Below are positions 6,081 to 12,840 of a stretch of 13,437 nucleotides of DNA, piece after piece; within the stretch, counting starts at the first letter, position 1; the number at the start of each line of letters is the position of its first letter. Location of the stretch: positions 1 through 13,437 of the forward strand of contig JAFZWC010000012.1 in the NCBI GenBank assembly GCA_017617475.1. Direction: 5' to 3'. The notes beneath the pieces were generated by a model. It was given only the letters and a program-made list of their open reading frames with translations, did not search any database and was not told the DNA's origin. The DNA comes from Bacteroidales bacterium (GTDB lineage Bacteria > Bacteroidota > Bacteroidia > Bacteroidales > UBA932). Made by a program: the position numbers and the translations under genes.

Positions 6081-6601
6081 CGCAAATCCGTTATCAGATA
6101 ATCGGGAAGCGATTTCTCATTCACTGAGAAGTCGCTTTTTCCTTTCTTTGCCCCGAACACAATGTTCTTAAGGACAAAGCGCGCCTGGGTTTCCTCGTCC
6201 AGGGTCAAGGTTACGTCCAGCGAGTTGGAACCTGAGCTGTTGACCTTGATCTGGTCCATGTAGTTTTTATAGGAAGCAATGAAGAGGGCGGGATTGGTGA
6301 ACAGGTCCTCTTTAACCACGGTTTCCACCATGGCTTCCTTTGCATCGCGGTCCAGCGTCCAGCGTGTGGTGCCGTCACTGATCACTTCCATCCCCAGTCC
6401 CTGCAGGATGTAGGCATTGTCTTCCAGGGTGACATTTCCGTCCGTAACCGGCGAAAAAGCGGATCCTTTCTGGGAAAGGCTGTAGGTATAATGGAAAGTG
6501 ACCCTGTGCCCCTGTACTTTGTCCAGGAGAGGAATGTTTCCCTGTGCACGGGCGCCCAGGGAAAGGGCGCAAAGGAACAATATGCTTAAGACTCGCTTCA
6601 T
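6077..6601 (-). CDS. lolA: LolA-like outer-membrane lipoprotein carrier
   Basis: The product (174 residues) resembles the Bacteroidetes LolA-like periplasmic chaperone that ferries lipoproteins from the inner to the outer membrane. It has a cleavable signal peptide (MKRVLSILFLCALSLGARAQ), then a beta-rich body with the family pattern of successive strands: VTFHYTYSL, NVTLEDNAYILQGLGMEVIS, TRWTLDRDAKEAMVE and a C-terminal FVLKNIVFGAKKGKSDFSV. There is no lipobox Cys. It is the last gene of a four-gene operon; its ATG overlaps the ftsK stop as ATGA, pointing to translational coupling. Sequence identity of LolA proteins is low, so the call rests on length, signal peptide, strand pattern and the position behind ftsK, which I recall as common in Bacteroidales. 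Confidence 0.8.
   Translation of the reverse strand: MKRVLSILFLCALSLGARAQGNIPLLDKVQGHRVTFHYTYSLSQKGSAFSPVTDGNVTLEDNAYILQGLGMEVISDGTTRWTLDRDAKEAMVETVVKEDLFTNPALFIASYKNYMDQIKVNSSGSNSLDVTLTLDEETQARFVLKNIVFGAKKGKSDFSVNEKSLPDYLITDLR
6107..6140 (+). terminator. Intrinsic terminator of the FISUMP lipoprotein inside lolA
   Basis: AAGCGATTTCTC (6107-6118) and GAGAAGTCGCTT (6126-6137) form a 12-bp stem with one G·U pair and a 7-nt loop, followed by T-rich sequence (TTTTT at 6136-6140, then CCTTTCTTT). It lies 26 bp after the lipoprotein stop and inside the 3' end of the convergent lolA gene. Confidence 0.8.
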
Positions 6602-9030
6602 TGTTGCATGAAATGCTGCAGGATTTCGTCCAGTTCGGCCATGTCCTTCACCAGGACTTCGCGCGGTTTGGCCCCGTTCTGCGGGCCCACGATGCCGGCG
6701 GCTTCCAGCTGGTCCATCACTCTTCCTGCTTTTGCATATCCCATGCCAAGTTTGCGCTGCAAGTCAGACGTAGAACCCCTCTGGTTAAGCACCACGGTGC
6801 GGGCGGCTTCTTCGAAACGCTCGTCCAGGGTCTTCATGTCCACCATTCCACCGGGGCCTTCATCACCCTCGGTAGGGGCGGGCTCGGGCAGGTAATAAGG
6901 GGTATTGTAACTCTTCTGATAGCCAATCTGGTCTCCCACGGCCTTGGTAAGGTCGGAGATTTCGTCATTGCCGATAAAGGCGCACTGCACGCGCTCCATC
7001 TCCACGCCGCTGTACAGGAGCATATCGCCCCGGCCGATGAGTTTATCGGCGCCCGGCTGGTCCAGGATGGTGGAGGAATCGATGCGGGAGGTGACGCGGA
7101 AGGCAATACGCATGGGGAAGTTGGCCTTGATGAGGCCGGTAATAACATCCACCGTAGGGCGCTGGGTGGCCAGGATCACATGCAGGCCGGCCGCACGGCC
7201 CTTCTGGGCCAGACGGATGACCGAAGTAGTGATGGAGCGGGCCAGGGCCTTGGACTCCGGACCGGCGCCCACAGACATGGTAAGGTCGGCGTACTCGTCT
7301 ATCACCACAACAATATAGGGCAGGAAGTGATGCCCTTCATCGGCCCTCAGGTGGTGTTCCTTGTATTTGGCGTTGTACAGTTTGATGTTGTTCACCATGC
7401 CCTTGGACAGGAGTTCGTAGCGGGCGTCCATCTCCACGCACAGGCTTTGCAGCACGGCCGCGGCGTCCTTGGCGTTCTTGATGATGGCACGCTCCCTCTC
7501 CTCTTCCGCCGTTCCGCAGGGCAGGACGGCCAGATAATGGTGCAGCAGCTTGCCATAGGCCGAGAATTCCACCATCTTGGGGTCGATGAACACGAACTTG
7601 AGCTCGGAAGGATGCTTGGAATACAGCAGCGAGGCCACAATCACGTTCAGACCCACGGACTTGCCCTGCTTGGTAGCACCGGCCACCAGCAGGTGCGGGG
7701 CATCGGCCAGGTCGAACACCTTCACCTGCTGGGAGATGGTGTAGCCTATGGCCACGGGCAATTCGGCCTTGCTCTGCCGGAAGGCGTCGTCGTTAAGAAG
7801 GGACTTGAGCGGCACAATAGAGGCTACGTCGTTGGCTACCTCTATGCCTACGGAATCGGACAGGGTGGTGATGCGCACGCCGCGGGCGCCCAGGCTTATG
7901 CCGATGTCTTCCTGCAGCTGCTTGATGGCGGCAATCTTCACTCCGGGGGCCGGATACACCTTGTACAGCGTAACGGTGGGGCCCACGATGGCCGTAACGT
8001 CCTTCACCTGGATCTTGTAATTGGCCAGGGTGTTGCGGATCTTGGTATTGTTGCGCACCAGCTCGTCCTGCGACACCTCGTGGCGGGCGTTGGCGTAATC
8101 GCCCAGGATGCCCAGCTCCGGCGTCTTGTACTTGGGAAGGCCGTCCGGCGGATCCAGGCGGTTGTCGATGGGCTTCAGGGGCTCTTTCACCTCCTGCTCC
8201 AGCGTATCGTCCTTGATAATATTGATATTGGGCTGGTCATCCCCGTCATGCCCGACCATATTCCCGTCATGCCCGACCTGATCGGGCATCTCATGCGTGG
8301 GAGATGTCACGAACACGGGGGCGGTCTCTGTCATACCGAGATCCGAAGGATCGAGCGTATCTCCGGATTGAGATTCTCTCGCTTCGCTCGGAATGACAAC
8401 GGGTTCTGGTTCGGGCTCCGGCTCAGGAGATTCCTCGACTTCGCTCGGAATGACAGAAGGCTCCCTCTTCTTACCCATGAGCCAGTCGGAGAAGCGGCGG
8501 CTCATGCAGAAACACCAGAGCAGGAGCAGCATCAGCAGGATGACTCCGGTTACAATCTCCCCCACCTTGGAAATGGCGAAGCCCACCAGCGCAGCGCCGG
8601 CGCGGCCGCCCATTCCCCCGCCGAAGAGGTATTCCCACGGCGTGAAAATATCGGCCAGGGCAAGAATCCAGGAAAAGAGGAAGGTGAAGGTGAGCAGGCC
8701 GAAGAACCACTTGCCCATGCGGAGGCGCGAGCCGCTCCAGACCAGCTTCACCGTCCAGCCCAGCAGGAAAATCACCACGCAGAAGGCCGCCAGGCCGAAG
8801 CTTTCCGTCACCAGGAAATGGCCGATGGAGAGCCCGCCGGAAGCGGCGGCGTTGCGGATATTCCCGCCGGACGCCAGGGCGCTCTGGTCCGGCTTCCAGT
8901 TAAAGACATAGGAGATAACCGACACGGACACCAACACCGTGAGCACCAGCACCACGGCTATGCCCACGAAGCGCAGGCCGGCCTGCTTGCGCTCGCTCTG
9001 CCTGTTCCACCACTTTTTGACGGGATTCAT
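6598..9030 (-). CDS. ftsK: DNA translocase FtsK
   Basis: FtsK (810 residues) is the septum-anchored ATPase that pumps chromosome termini during division and chromosome dimer resolution. Four hydrophobic segments lie at about 21-43, 78-98, 107-129 and 155-177, followed by a linker (about 188-300) rich in acidic residues and Pro. The motor has a Walker A motif GATKQGKS (451-458; K457), FIDPKMVEFS (481-490), Walker B IVVVIDEYAD (573-582; D578, E579) and GLHVILATQRPTVDVITGLI (615-634). The C-terminal winged-helix gamma domain, which reads DNA polarity sites, is at about 733-797. Walker A has Lys where I would expect Gly in Bacteroidetes (GATGQGKS from memory). The linker contains two PSE-type repeats at 193-201 and 212-220, a PEPEPEPEP run, and MPDQVGHDG/MVGHDG repeats at 248-263, all from palindromic DNA. 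The ATG (9028-9030) overlaps the DUF4290 stop (TAATG). Confidence 0.96.
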   Translation of the reverse strand: MNPVKKWWNRQSERKQAGLRFVGIAVVLVLTVLVSVSVISYVFNWKPDQSALASGGNIRNAAASGGLSIGHFLVTESFGLAAFCVVIFLLGWTVKLVWSGSRLRMGKWFFGLLTFTFLFSWILALADIFTPWEYLFGGGMGGRAGAALVGFAISKVGEIVTGVILLMLLLLWCFCMSRRFSDWLMGKKREPSVIPSEVEESPEPEPEPEPVVIPSEARESQSGDTLDPSDLGMTETAPVFVTSPTHEMPDQVGHDGNMVGHDGDDQPNINIIKDDTLEQEVKEPLKPIDNRLDPPDGLPKYKTPELGILGDYANARHEVSQDELVRNNTKIRNTLANYKIQVKDVTAIVGPTVTLYKVYPAPGVKIAAIKQLQEDIGISLGARGVRITTLSDSVGIEVANDVASIVPLKSLLNDDAFRQSKAELPVAIGYTISQQVKVFDLADAPHLLVAGATKQGKSVGLNVIVASLLYSKHPSELKFVFIDPKMVEFSAYGKLLHHYLAVLPCGTAEEERERAIIKNAKDAAAVLQSLCVEMDARYELLSKGMVNNIKLYNAKYKEHHLRADEGHHFLPYIVVVIDEYADLTMSVGAGPESKALARSITTSVIRLAQKGRAAGLHVILATQRPTVDVITGLIKANFPMRIAFRVTSRIDSSTILDQPGADKLIGRGDMLLYSGVEMERVQCAFIGNDEISDLTKAVGDQIGYQKSYNTPYYLPEPAPTEGDEGPGGMVDMKTLDERFEEAARTVVLNQRGSTSDLQRKLGMGYAKAGRVMDQLEAAGIVGPQNGAKPREVLVKDMAELDEILQHFMQQ
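8242..8289. repeat. In-frame palindromic repeat (MPDQVGHDG type) in the ftsK linker
   Basis: CCCGTCATGCCCGACC occurs twice (8242-8257 and 8263-8278, 21-bp period). The second copy runs into a hairpin ATGCCCGA-CCTGA-TCGGGCAT (8269-8289). On the coding strand it gives MPDQVGHDG-N-MVGHDG. The same peptide pattern recurs in unrelated proteins in many bacteria as a product of dispersed palindromic DNA (from memory), so this looks like an inserted element kept in frame. Confidence 0.7.
8329..8454. repeat. Pair of 27-bp palindromic repeat units (VIPSE type) in the ftsK linker
   Basis: Two copies of a 27-bp unit, 22 of 27 identical, lie at 8371-8397 and 8428-8454; both end in CTTCGCTCGGAATGAC and encode VIPSEARES and VIPSEVEES on the ftsK strand. 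An inverted partial copy, TGTCATACCGAG at 8329-8340, pairs 11 of 12 with CTCGGAATGACA (8387-8398), making a REP-like palindrome. Between the two direct copies lies a GGTTCTGGTTCGGGCTCC-type run encoding Pro-Glu repeats. Confidence 0.8.
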
Positions 9031-9698
9031 TATTTCTTGCCTTTTTTACCTCTGAAATTGCGGTTGAACTTGCCGCTTTTCCCACCCCCGAAGTTCAGGT
9101 TCATGCCCGGGCGGTTGAAGTTGGCATCGGCCGATATCTTGGACAGCTCGATGCCTTCCGGTACGCGGACCCGGCCGCCGGAGAGGCGCTCGATGTCCTG
9201 GAAGATGGTGGCATCGGCCACGGTGTCCTTGTTCCAGATGAGGTATTGCTGCCGCATGTAGATGGCCAGGGAGCGGATCATGGCCGTTTTGGTTTCACCT
9301 TCCGGTTCGGAGGCAATCAGGTCCAGGATGCTCTCTATGTTGCGGCCATAATGGCGGGCGCGGATGGGCTTGGTATTCAGCGGAATGGGATCCGGTTTGC
9401 TGTTGACCACCTCCGGGACGGGCTTGGGGTAGGGGGAATCTACGTCCAAGTCGTAACCTGCTATGATGAACAGGTGGTCCCAGAGTTTCTGGGCAAAATT
9501 CTCCTGCTGGTGAACCTGGGGATTCAGGCTCTCCATCACCTTCACAACGGCCTGGGCCTGCTCCGTACGCTTGGCCTTGTCCGGAATATCCTTGAGCTGC
9601 TCCACCATCTTGAGCACGTTGCGTCCGTACTCCGGCATCTGCAGTTTTTCCACTTCTGTATTGTAATAAAGCTTGATAGAATTCTCGCTGGCTTCCAT
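9030..9698 (-). CDS. DUF4290 domain-containing protein
   Basis: This 222-residue soluble protein matches the Bacteroidetes DUF4290 family as I recall it: MPEYGRNVLKMVEQLKDIPD (21-40), AQAVVKVMESLNPQVHQQ (48-65), KLWDHLFIIAGYDLDVDSPY (71-90) and RHYGRNIESILDLIA (115-129). The body appears helical. The last 30 residues (about 193-222) form a Gly-, Asn-, Arg- and Lys-rich, strongly basic and probably disordered tail ending GKKGKK, which could bind nucleic acid. There is no signal peptide or membrane segment. The molecular function is unknown. It sits 13 nt after the helicase-nuclease gene, and its TAA overlaps the ftsK ATG as TAATG, so it is made together with DNA repair and chromosome segregation proteins; a role at the chromosome is an inference from this context alone. 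Confidence 0.88.
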   Translation of the reverse strand: MEASENSIKLYYNTEVEKLQMPEYGRNVLKMVEQLKDIPDKAKRTEQAQAVVKVMESLNPQVHQQENFAQKLWDHLFIIAGYDLDVDSPYPKPVPEVVNSKPDPIPLNTKPIRARHYGRNIESILDLIASEPEGETKTAMIRSLAIYMRQQYLIWNKDTVADATIFQDIERLSGGRVRVPEGIELSKISADANFNRPGMNLNFGGGKSGKFNRNFRGKKGKK

Positions 9699-9711
9699 AT
9701 AGAATATTTCT

Positions 9712-12663
9712 TTAGCTTACAAAGATAATGAAATTATCTTCCAAATACCAGATGTACCCATCAACTTTTTTGTAACCCATTTTCCTGTAAAGGTTTACGT
9801 AGCGCCTTACCTGGTACTTGTATTTCTCTTCCTGCTGGCCGAACTTGTAGTCTATCACCTGCACCGAACCGTCGGGGAACAGGACCACGCGGTCGGGACG
9901 GTATTCCTGGCCTCCGGCGGAGAGGATGGCCGACTCGGAGCGCACACGCACGCCGGGCGAAAACCAGCCCCGGTCCTTGACGGAGGCGATGCGGCCGCCC
10001 AGCAGCGCCAGGGTGTCTTCCTTCATGGCCAGCGGGAGATCGCCGGAGAGGATGGCGGCCTCCACGGCGCCGGGAAGATCTTCCGGCAGGGTGACCGCCT
10101 GCAGGATGCCGTGCAGCACGTTGCCCCGGATACGGGTACTGGCCGCCGGACCCACCAGGCCGTCTTCGCCGAAGTAATCGGCCGCCTCGGGGCTGAAGCG
10201 AAGGCGGCTTCCGCTGTCGGCCGGGTAGGAAACATAGTCCAGTTCCAGTTCCTTCACCGGACTCTCCTCGCGCTTAAGCTGACGGAAGTCATAGGGCGTT
10301 CCCGTAAGGAAGTCCGTGGTTTTCACGTAATCGTACAGGAAATGGGAGAGGTTTTTCCAGGTGAGTGCCTTGGGCGGCGTAGCCGCTATCACCTTGAGTC
10401 CGTACTGCGCGCGGGTAAGGGCCACGTAGAAGACATTGATATTGTCAATAGCCTGAAGCTCAATCTCTTTCGCGTAATCTTCCCCGAAGAAGGAATCGGC
10501 CGATGCCTTGTCCAGCTGCACCCGGTAAAGGCCGTCGGCCTCCTTTTCCAGGGCCGATCCTTCCACCTGCGGCCGGGCCCAGGCGGTGGGGGCCTTGTAA
10601 AGGGTCACCTTCTCGGCGAAGGGGACAATCACGAAGGGAAATTCCAGGCCCTTGGACTTGTGGATGGTCATCACCCGCACGGAATCGCCCGCCGCCGGGG
10701 AGGATATCTTGGGCTTGGCCTCTTCCCAATGGCGGAGGAAGGCGTCCAGCTTGTTGCCGCCGGTGGCCGTCCAGTCCTGAAGATAATCCATGAAGGACTG
10801 GATGTAGGGAATTTCGGCCTTAAACAGGTCGGGGTCGGCCTTGCGGAGGTCCCGGAGAATGGATTCCGCCAGTTCTACCAGCGAGTGGTACTGCGCGGGA
10901 ATCTCCACCTGGAGGGAACGGGCCATGTAGCCGGCAACGTCGGGTTTGCCCTCGCGGGGAACGGATTCCACCAGTGACAGCTGGGACACCAGCCGGCGCA
11001 CCGTGACGGACGTCTTCACGTATAGGGAATCGTCCGACACCACGGGGATGCCATGGGCCACCAGTTCCGCGGCTATCCGGGCCCCGTCTTCATTTCCGCG
11101 CACCAGGATGGCCACATCGGCCCACTGTGCTCCCCTTCCGCGGACCTGCTTCAGGGTGCCCAGGATCTCCCCCATCTGGTCGTCGGTGAACGTAACCTCC
11201 ACCGAGCCGGGCGCCGGATCCTTGAAGCGCACTTCCTGCGTCACGTCGGCATACAGGGTGGAAATGCGGTCCGTTCCCAAAACCTGGTCCATCTGCGCCG
11301 CGGCGTACCGGAAGAAGCCGTTGTTGAAGTTCACGATTTCCCGGCAGGTGCGGTAATTCCCGTCCAGCGGTTTCACCTCCGGGCGGAGGAATTCCTGCTC
11401 CAGGCGGCTTCCCAGCAGGCTCCAGTCGCTTCCCCTCCAGCGGTAGATGCTCTGCTTTACGTCGCCCACCACCAGCGAGTCGTTGCCGGAGTCCACACTG
11501 CCGTGTACCAGCGGACGGAAATTGTCCCACTGGACATCGGAGGTGTCCTGAAACTCGTCCAGCAGGAAATCCTCGTACCTCACGCCCATTTTCTCATAAA
11601 TGAACGGGGTGTCGGTTCCGTCAATAATCTTGCGGAGGATGGTATTGGAATCGTCCAGGGACAGGACATTCTTCTCTTTTTGGATTTGGACAAATGCGTC
11701 CTTTAATTCTTGCGCAACACCCAGGCTGTAAAGCTGCCCTTTAAGGATGATGGCCGTATTGTATTCCTGATAAGGCTGACCGAAAAGCGCCAGATAATCT
11801 TGGAGAGGTTTCTCCAGAACCGGTCTTACAGAGTCAAGCAGCGAAGATTTCGCCTTTGAGAACCACTGGTCCGGATCCTGGGCATTCCGGACGAAGGCCG
11901 GGCTGGGCTTCTCTACTCCATCCAGATTTTTGCGGACTGCTTTCAAGAAGCCGCGGTTGGTATCTTCAGGCTCTACTCCCACGCTTTGCAGGGCCTCCAG
12001 AATGGCATTCACCGCTGCCTTAACTTTCTCGGGATAATCTTTAACAATCTGACCGCACCGCTTCCGCAGGCGTTCCATGGCTTCCTTGTCATACCGGATC
12101 TCCCCTTCCGGGATTTGGGAAAGGTCGGCCGCCATCTTTTGAAGGTCCTCTTCCAGGCCGATTCTCCCGCGCTCCTGCAGGCTTTCCTGGGCGCTTCGCG
12201 TGAGCCAGTCCAGCATGGGGGCGTCGTTTTCCGAAAGGCCGTCCAGCACCCGGTCCACACTCTCGGTAATTAGCGATTCGCGGTCTACCTGCACCTGATA
12301 AGAGGCAAACTGGCCGATTTCCCGGGAAAAGGCGCGCAGCGTCTGCTGGAAGAAACGGTCTATGGTGCTTACCGCGAAGGCGGAATAGTCGTTCAGGATG
12401 GCCGACAACTGCTGCTGCGCCCTTTTCTGGAAGGGCCTCAGTTCGGCATAAGGCGAAGCCTCCGGATCCGTGGCCAGGGTATACAACTCCTTGAGGATGC
12501 GCCTTTTCATCTCGTCCGTGGCCTTGTTGGTGAAGGTCACCGCCAGCACATGACGGTATGCGTCGGGCTGGTCACTCCCCACGATGAGCCGGATGTATTC
12601 CCGTGCCAGGTTGTATGTTTTGCCGGAGCCGGCAGAAGCCTTCAGAATCTTAAGCACAGACAA
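9712..12663 (-). CDS. AddA/RecB-like UvrD-family helicase with C-terminal nuclease
   Basis: The product (983 residues from TTG 12663) is a superfamily 1A helicase fused to a RecB-type nuclease, as in AddA/RecB, which resects double-strand breaks. Helicase motifs in order: Walker A ASAGSGKT (9-16), VTFTNKATDEMKRRI (42-56), Walker B LDEFQDTSD (368-376), VVGDVKQSIYRWRGSDW (398-414), DGNYRTCREI (434-443), VMTIHKSKGLEF (664-675) and VFYVALTRA (744-752). The nuclease shows RGNVLHGIL with H851, YRPDRVV with D924, and VIDYKFG with D938 and K940, followed by QVRRY; the full H-D-D-K set is present, so both activities look intact. No in-frame ATG precedes Walker A: TGA lies three codons before TTG 12663, and GTG 12657 (giving MLKILKASAGSGKT) is equally likely. 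It is shorter than E. coli RecB (about 1180). No AddB/RecC partner is adjacent. It is the first gene of the operon with DUF4290, ftsK and lolA. Confidence 0.93.
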   Translation of the reverse strand: MSVLKILKASAGSGKTYNLAREYIRLIVGSDQPDAYRHVLAVTFTNKATDEMKRRILKELYTLATDPEASPYAELRPFQKRAQQQLSAILNDYSAFAVSTIDRFFQQTLRAFSREIGQFASYQVQVDRESLITESVDRVLDGLSENDAPMLDWLTRSAQESLQERGRIGLEEDLQKMAADLSQIPEGEIRYDKEAMERLRKRCGQIVKDYPEKVKAAVNAILEALQSVGVEPEDTNRGFLKAVRKNLDGVEKPSPAFVRNAQDPDQWFSKAKSSLLDSVRPVLEKPLQDYLALFGQPYQEYNTAIILKGQLYSLGVAQELKDAFVQIQKEKNVLSLDDSNTILRKIIDGTDTPFIYEKMGVRYEDFLLDEFQDTSDVQWDNFRPLVHGSVDSGNDSLVVGDVKQSIYRWRGSDWSLLGSRLEQEFLRPEVKPLDGNYRTCREIVNFNNGFFRYAAAQMDQVLGTDRISTLYADVTQEVRFKDPAPGSVEVTFTDDQMGEILGTLKQVRGRGAQWADVAILVRGNEDGARIAAELVAHGIPVVSDDSLYVKTSVTVRRLVSQLSLVESVPREGKPDVAGYMARSLQVEIPAQYHSLVELAESILRDLRKADPDLFKAEIPYIQSFMDYLQDWTATGGNKLDAFLRHWEEAKPKISSPAAGDSVRVMTIHKSKGLEFPFVIVPFAEKVTLYKAPTAWARPQVEGSALEKEADGLYRVQLDKASADSFFGEDYAKEIELQAIDNINVFYVALTRAQYGLKVIAATPPKALTWKNLSHFLYDYVKTTDFLTGTPYDFRQLKREESPVKELELDYVSYPADSGSRLRFSPEAADYFGEDGLVGPAASTRIRGNVLHGILQAVTLPEDLPGAVEAAILSGDLPLAMKEDTLALLGGRIASVKDRGWFSPGVRVRSESAILSAGGQEYRPDRVVLFPDGSVQVIDYKFGQQEEKYKYQVRRYVNLYRKMGYKKVDGYIWYLEDNFIIFVS

Positions 12664-12668
12664 AATTA
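12661..12668 (-). promoter_or_regulatory. -7-like box overlapping the addA-like start
   Basis: The minus strand reads TAATTTTG, a full match to TAnnTTTG, but it overlaps the TTG start and ends 3 nt before GTG 12657. It would suit only a leaderless or nearly leaderless GTG start. It is the only such match on the minus strand in the 177-bp divergent spacer. Confidence 0.3.
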
Positions 12669-12756
12669 GTCATATTCTTGCGAAACTCAAAGGGCGAAAT
12701 TGACCTTATTTATGAAAAAATATTAAGAAATAAGTACAACGAAAGGAAAAAATTAA

Positions 12757-12764
12757 TATATTTG
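12757..12764 (+). promoter_or_regulatory. -7 box of the SusC-like receptor gene
   Basis: TATATTTG matches TAnnTTTG in full within an AT-rich stretch. The predicted start near 12770 gives a 5' leader of about 70 nt, longer than for other genes here. A 7-bp inverted repeat (CTTATTT at 12705-12711, AAATAAG at 12728-12734) lies just upstream, near the -33 region; no TTTG -33 box is seen. Confidence 0.5.
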
Positions 12765-12840
12765 GGTGTTTAAATGGGAAAACTATCCGCTAACCTGGAA
12801 CTTAAAACACACATCTAACCCTAATATTAACTTTTTCTTT

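Noticed and set aside
8242..8278. Direct repeats in ftsK as a CRISPR fragment
   Set aside because: Only two 16-bp units with a 5-bp gap, inside a coding frame; no spacer-sized intervals and no cas genes.
6544..9261. A 905-codon open frame on the plus strand opposite ftsK
   Set aside because: It is an antisense shadow of the GC-rich ftsK gene: low-complexity His/Gly/Gln-rich translation, no recognisable domain, and it runs across several real gene junctions.
12705..12734. 7-bp inverted repeat CTTATTT/AAATAAG as an operator of the SusC-like gene
   Set aside because: AT-rich arms with a 16-bp spacer are easily met by chance; mentioned only as context of the promoter.
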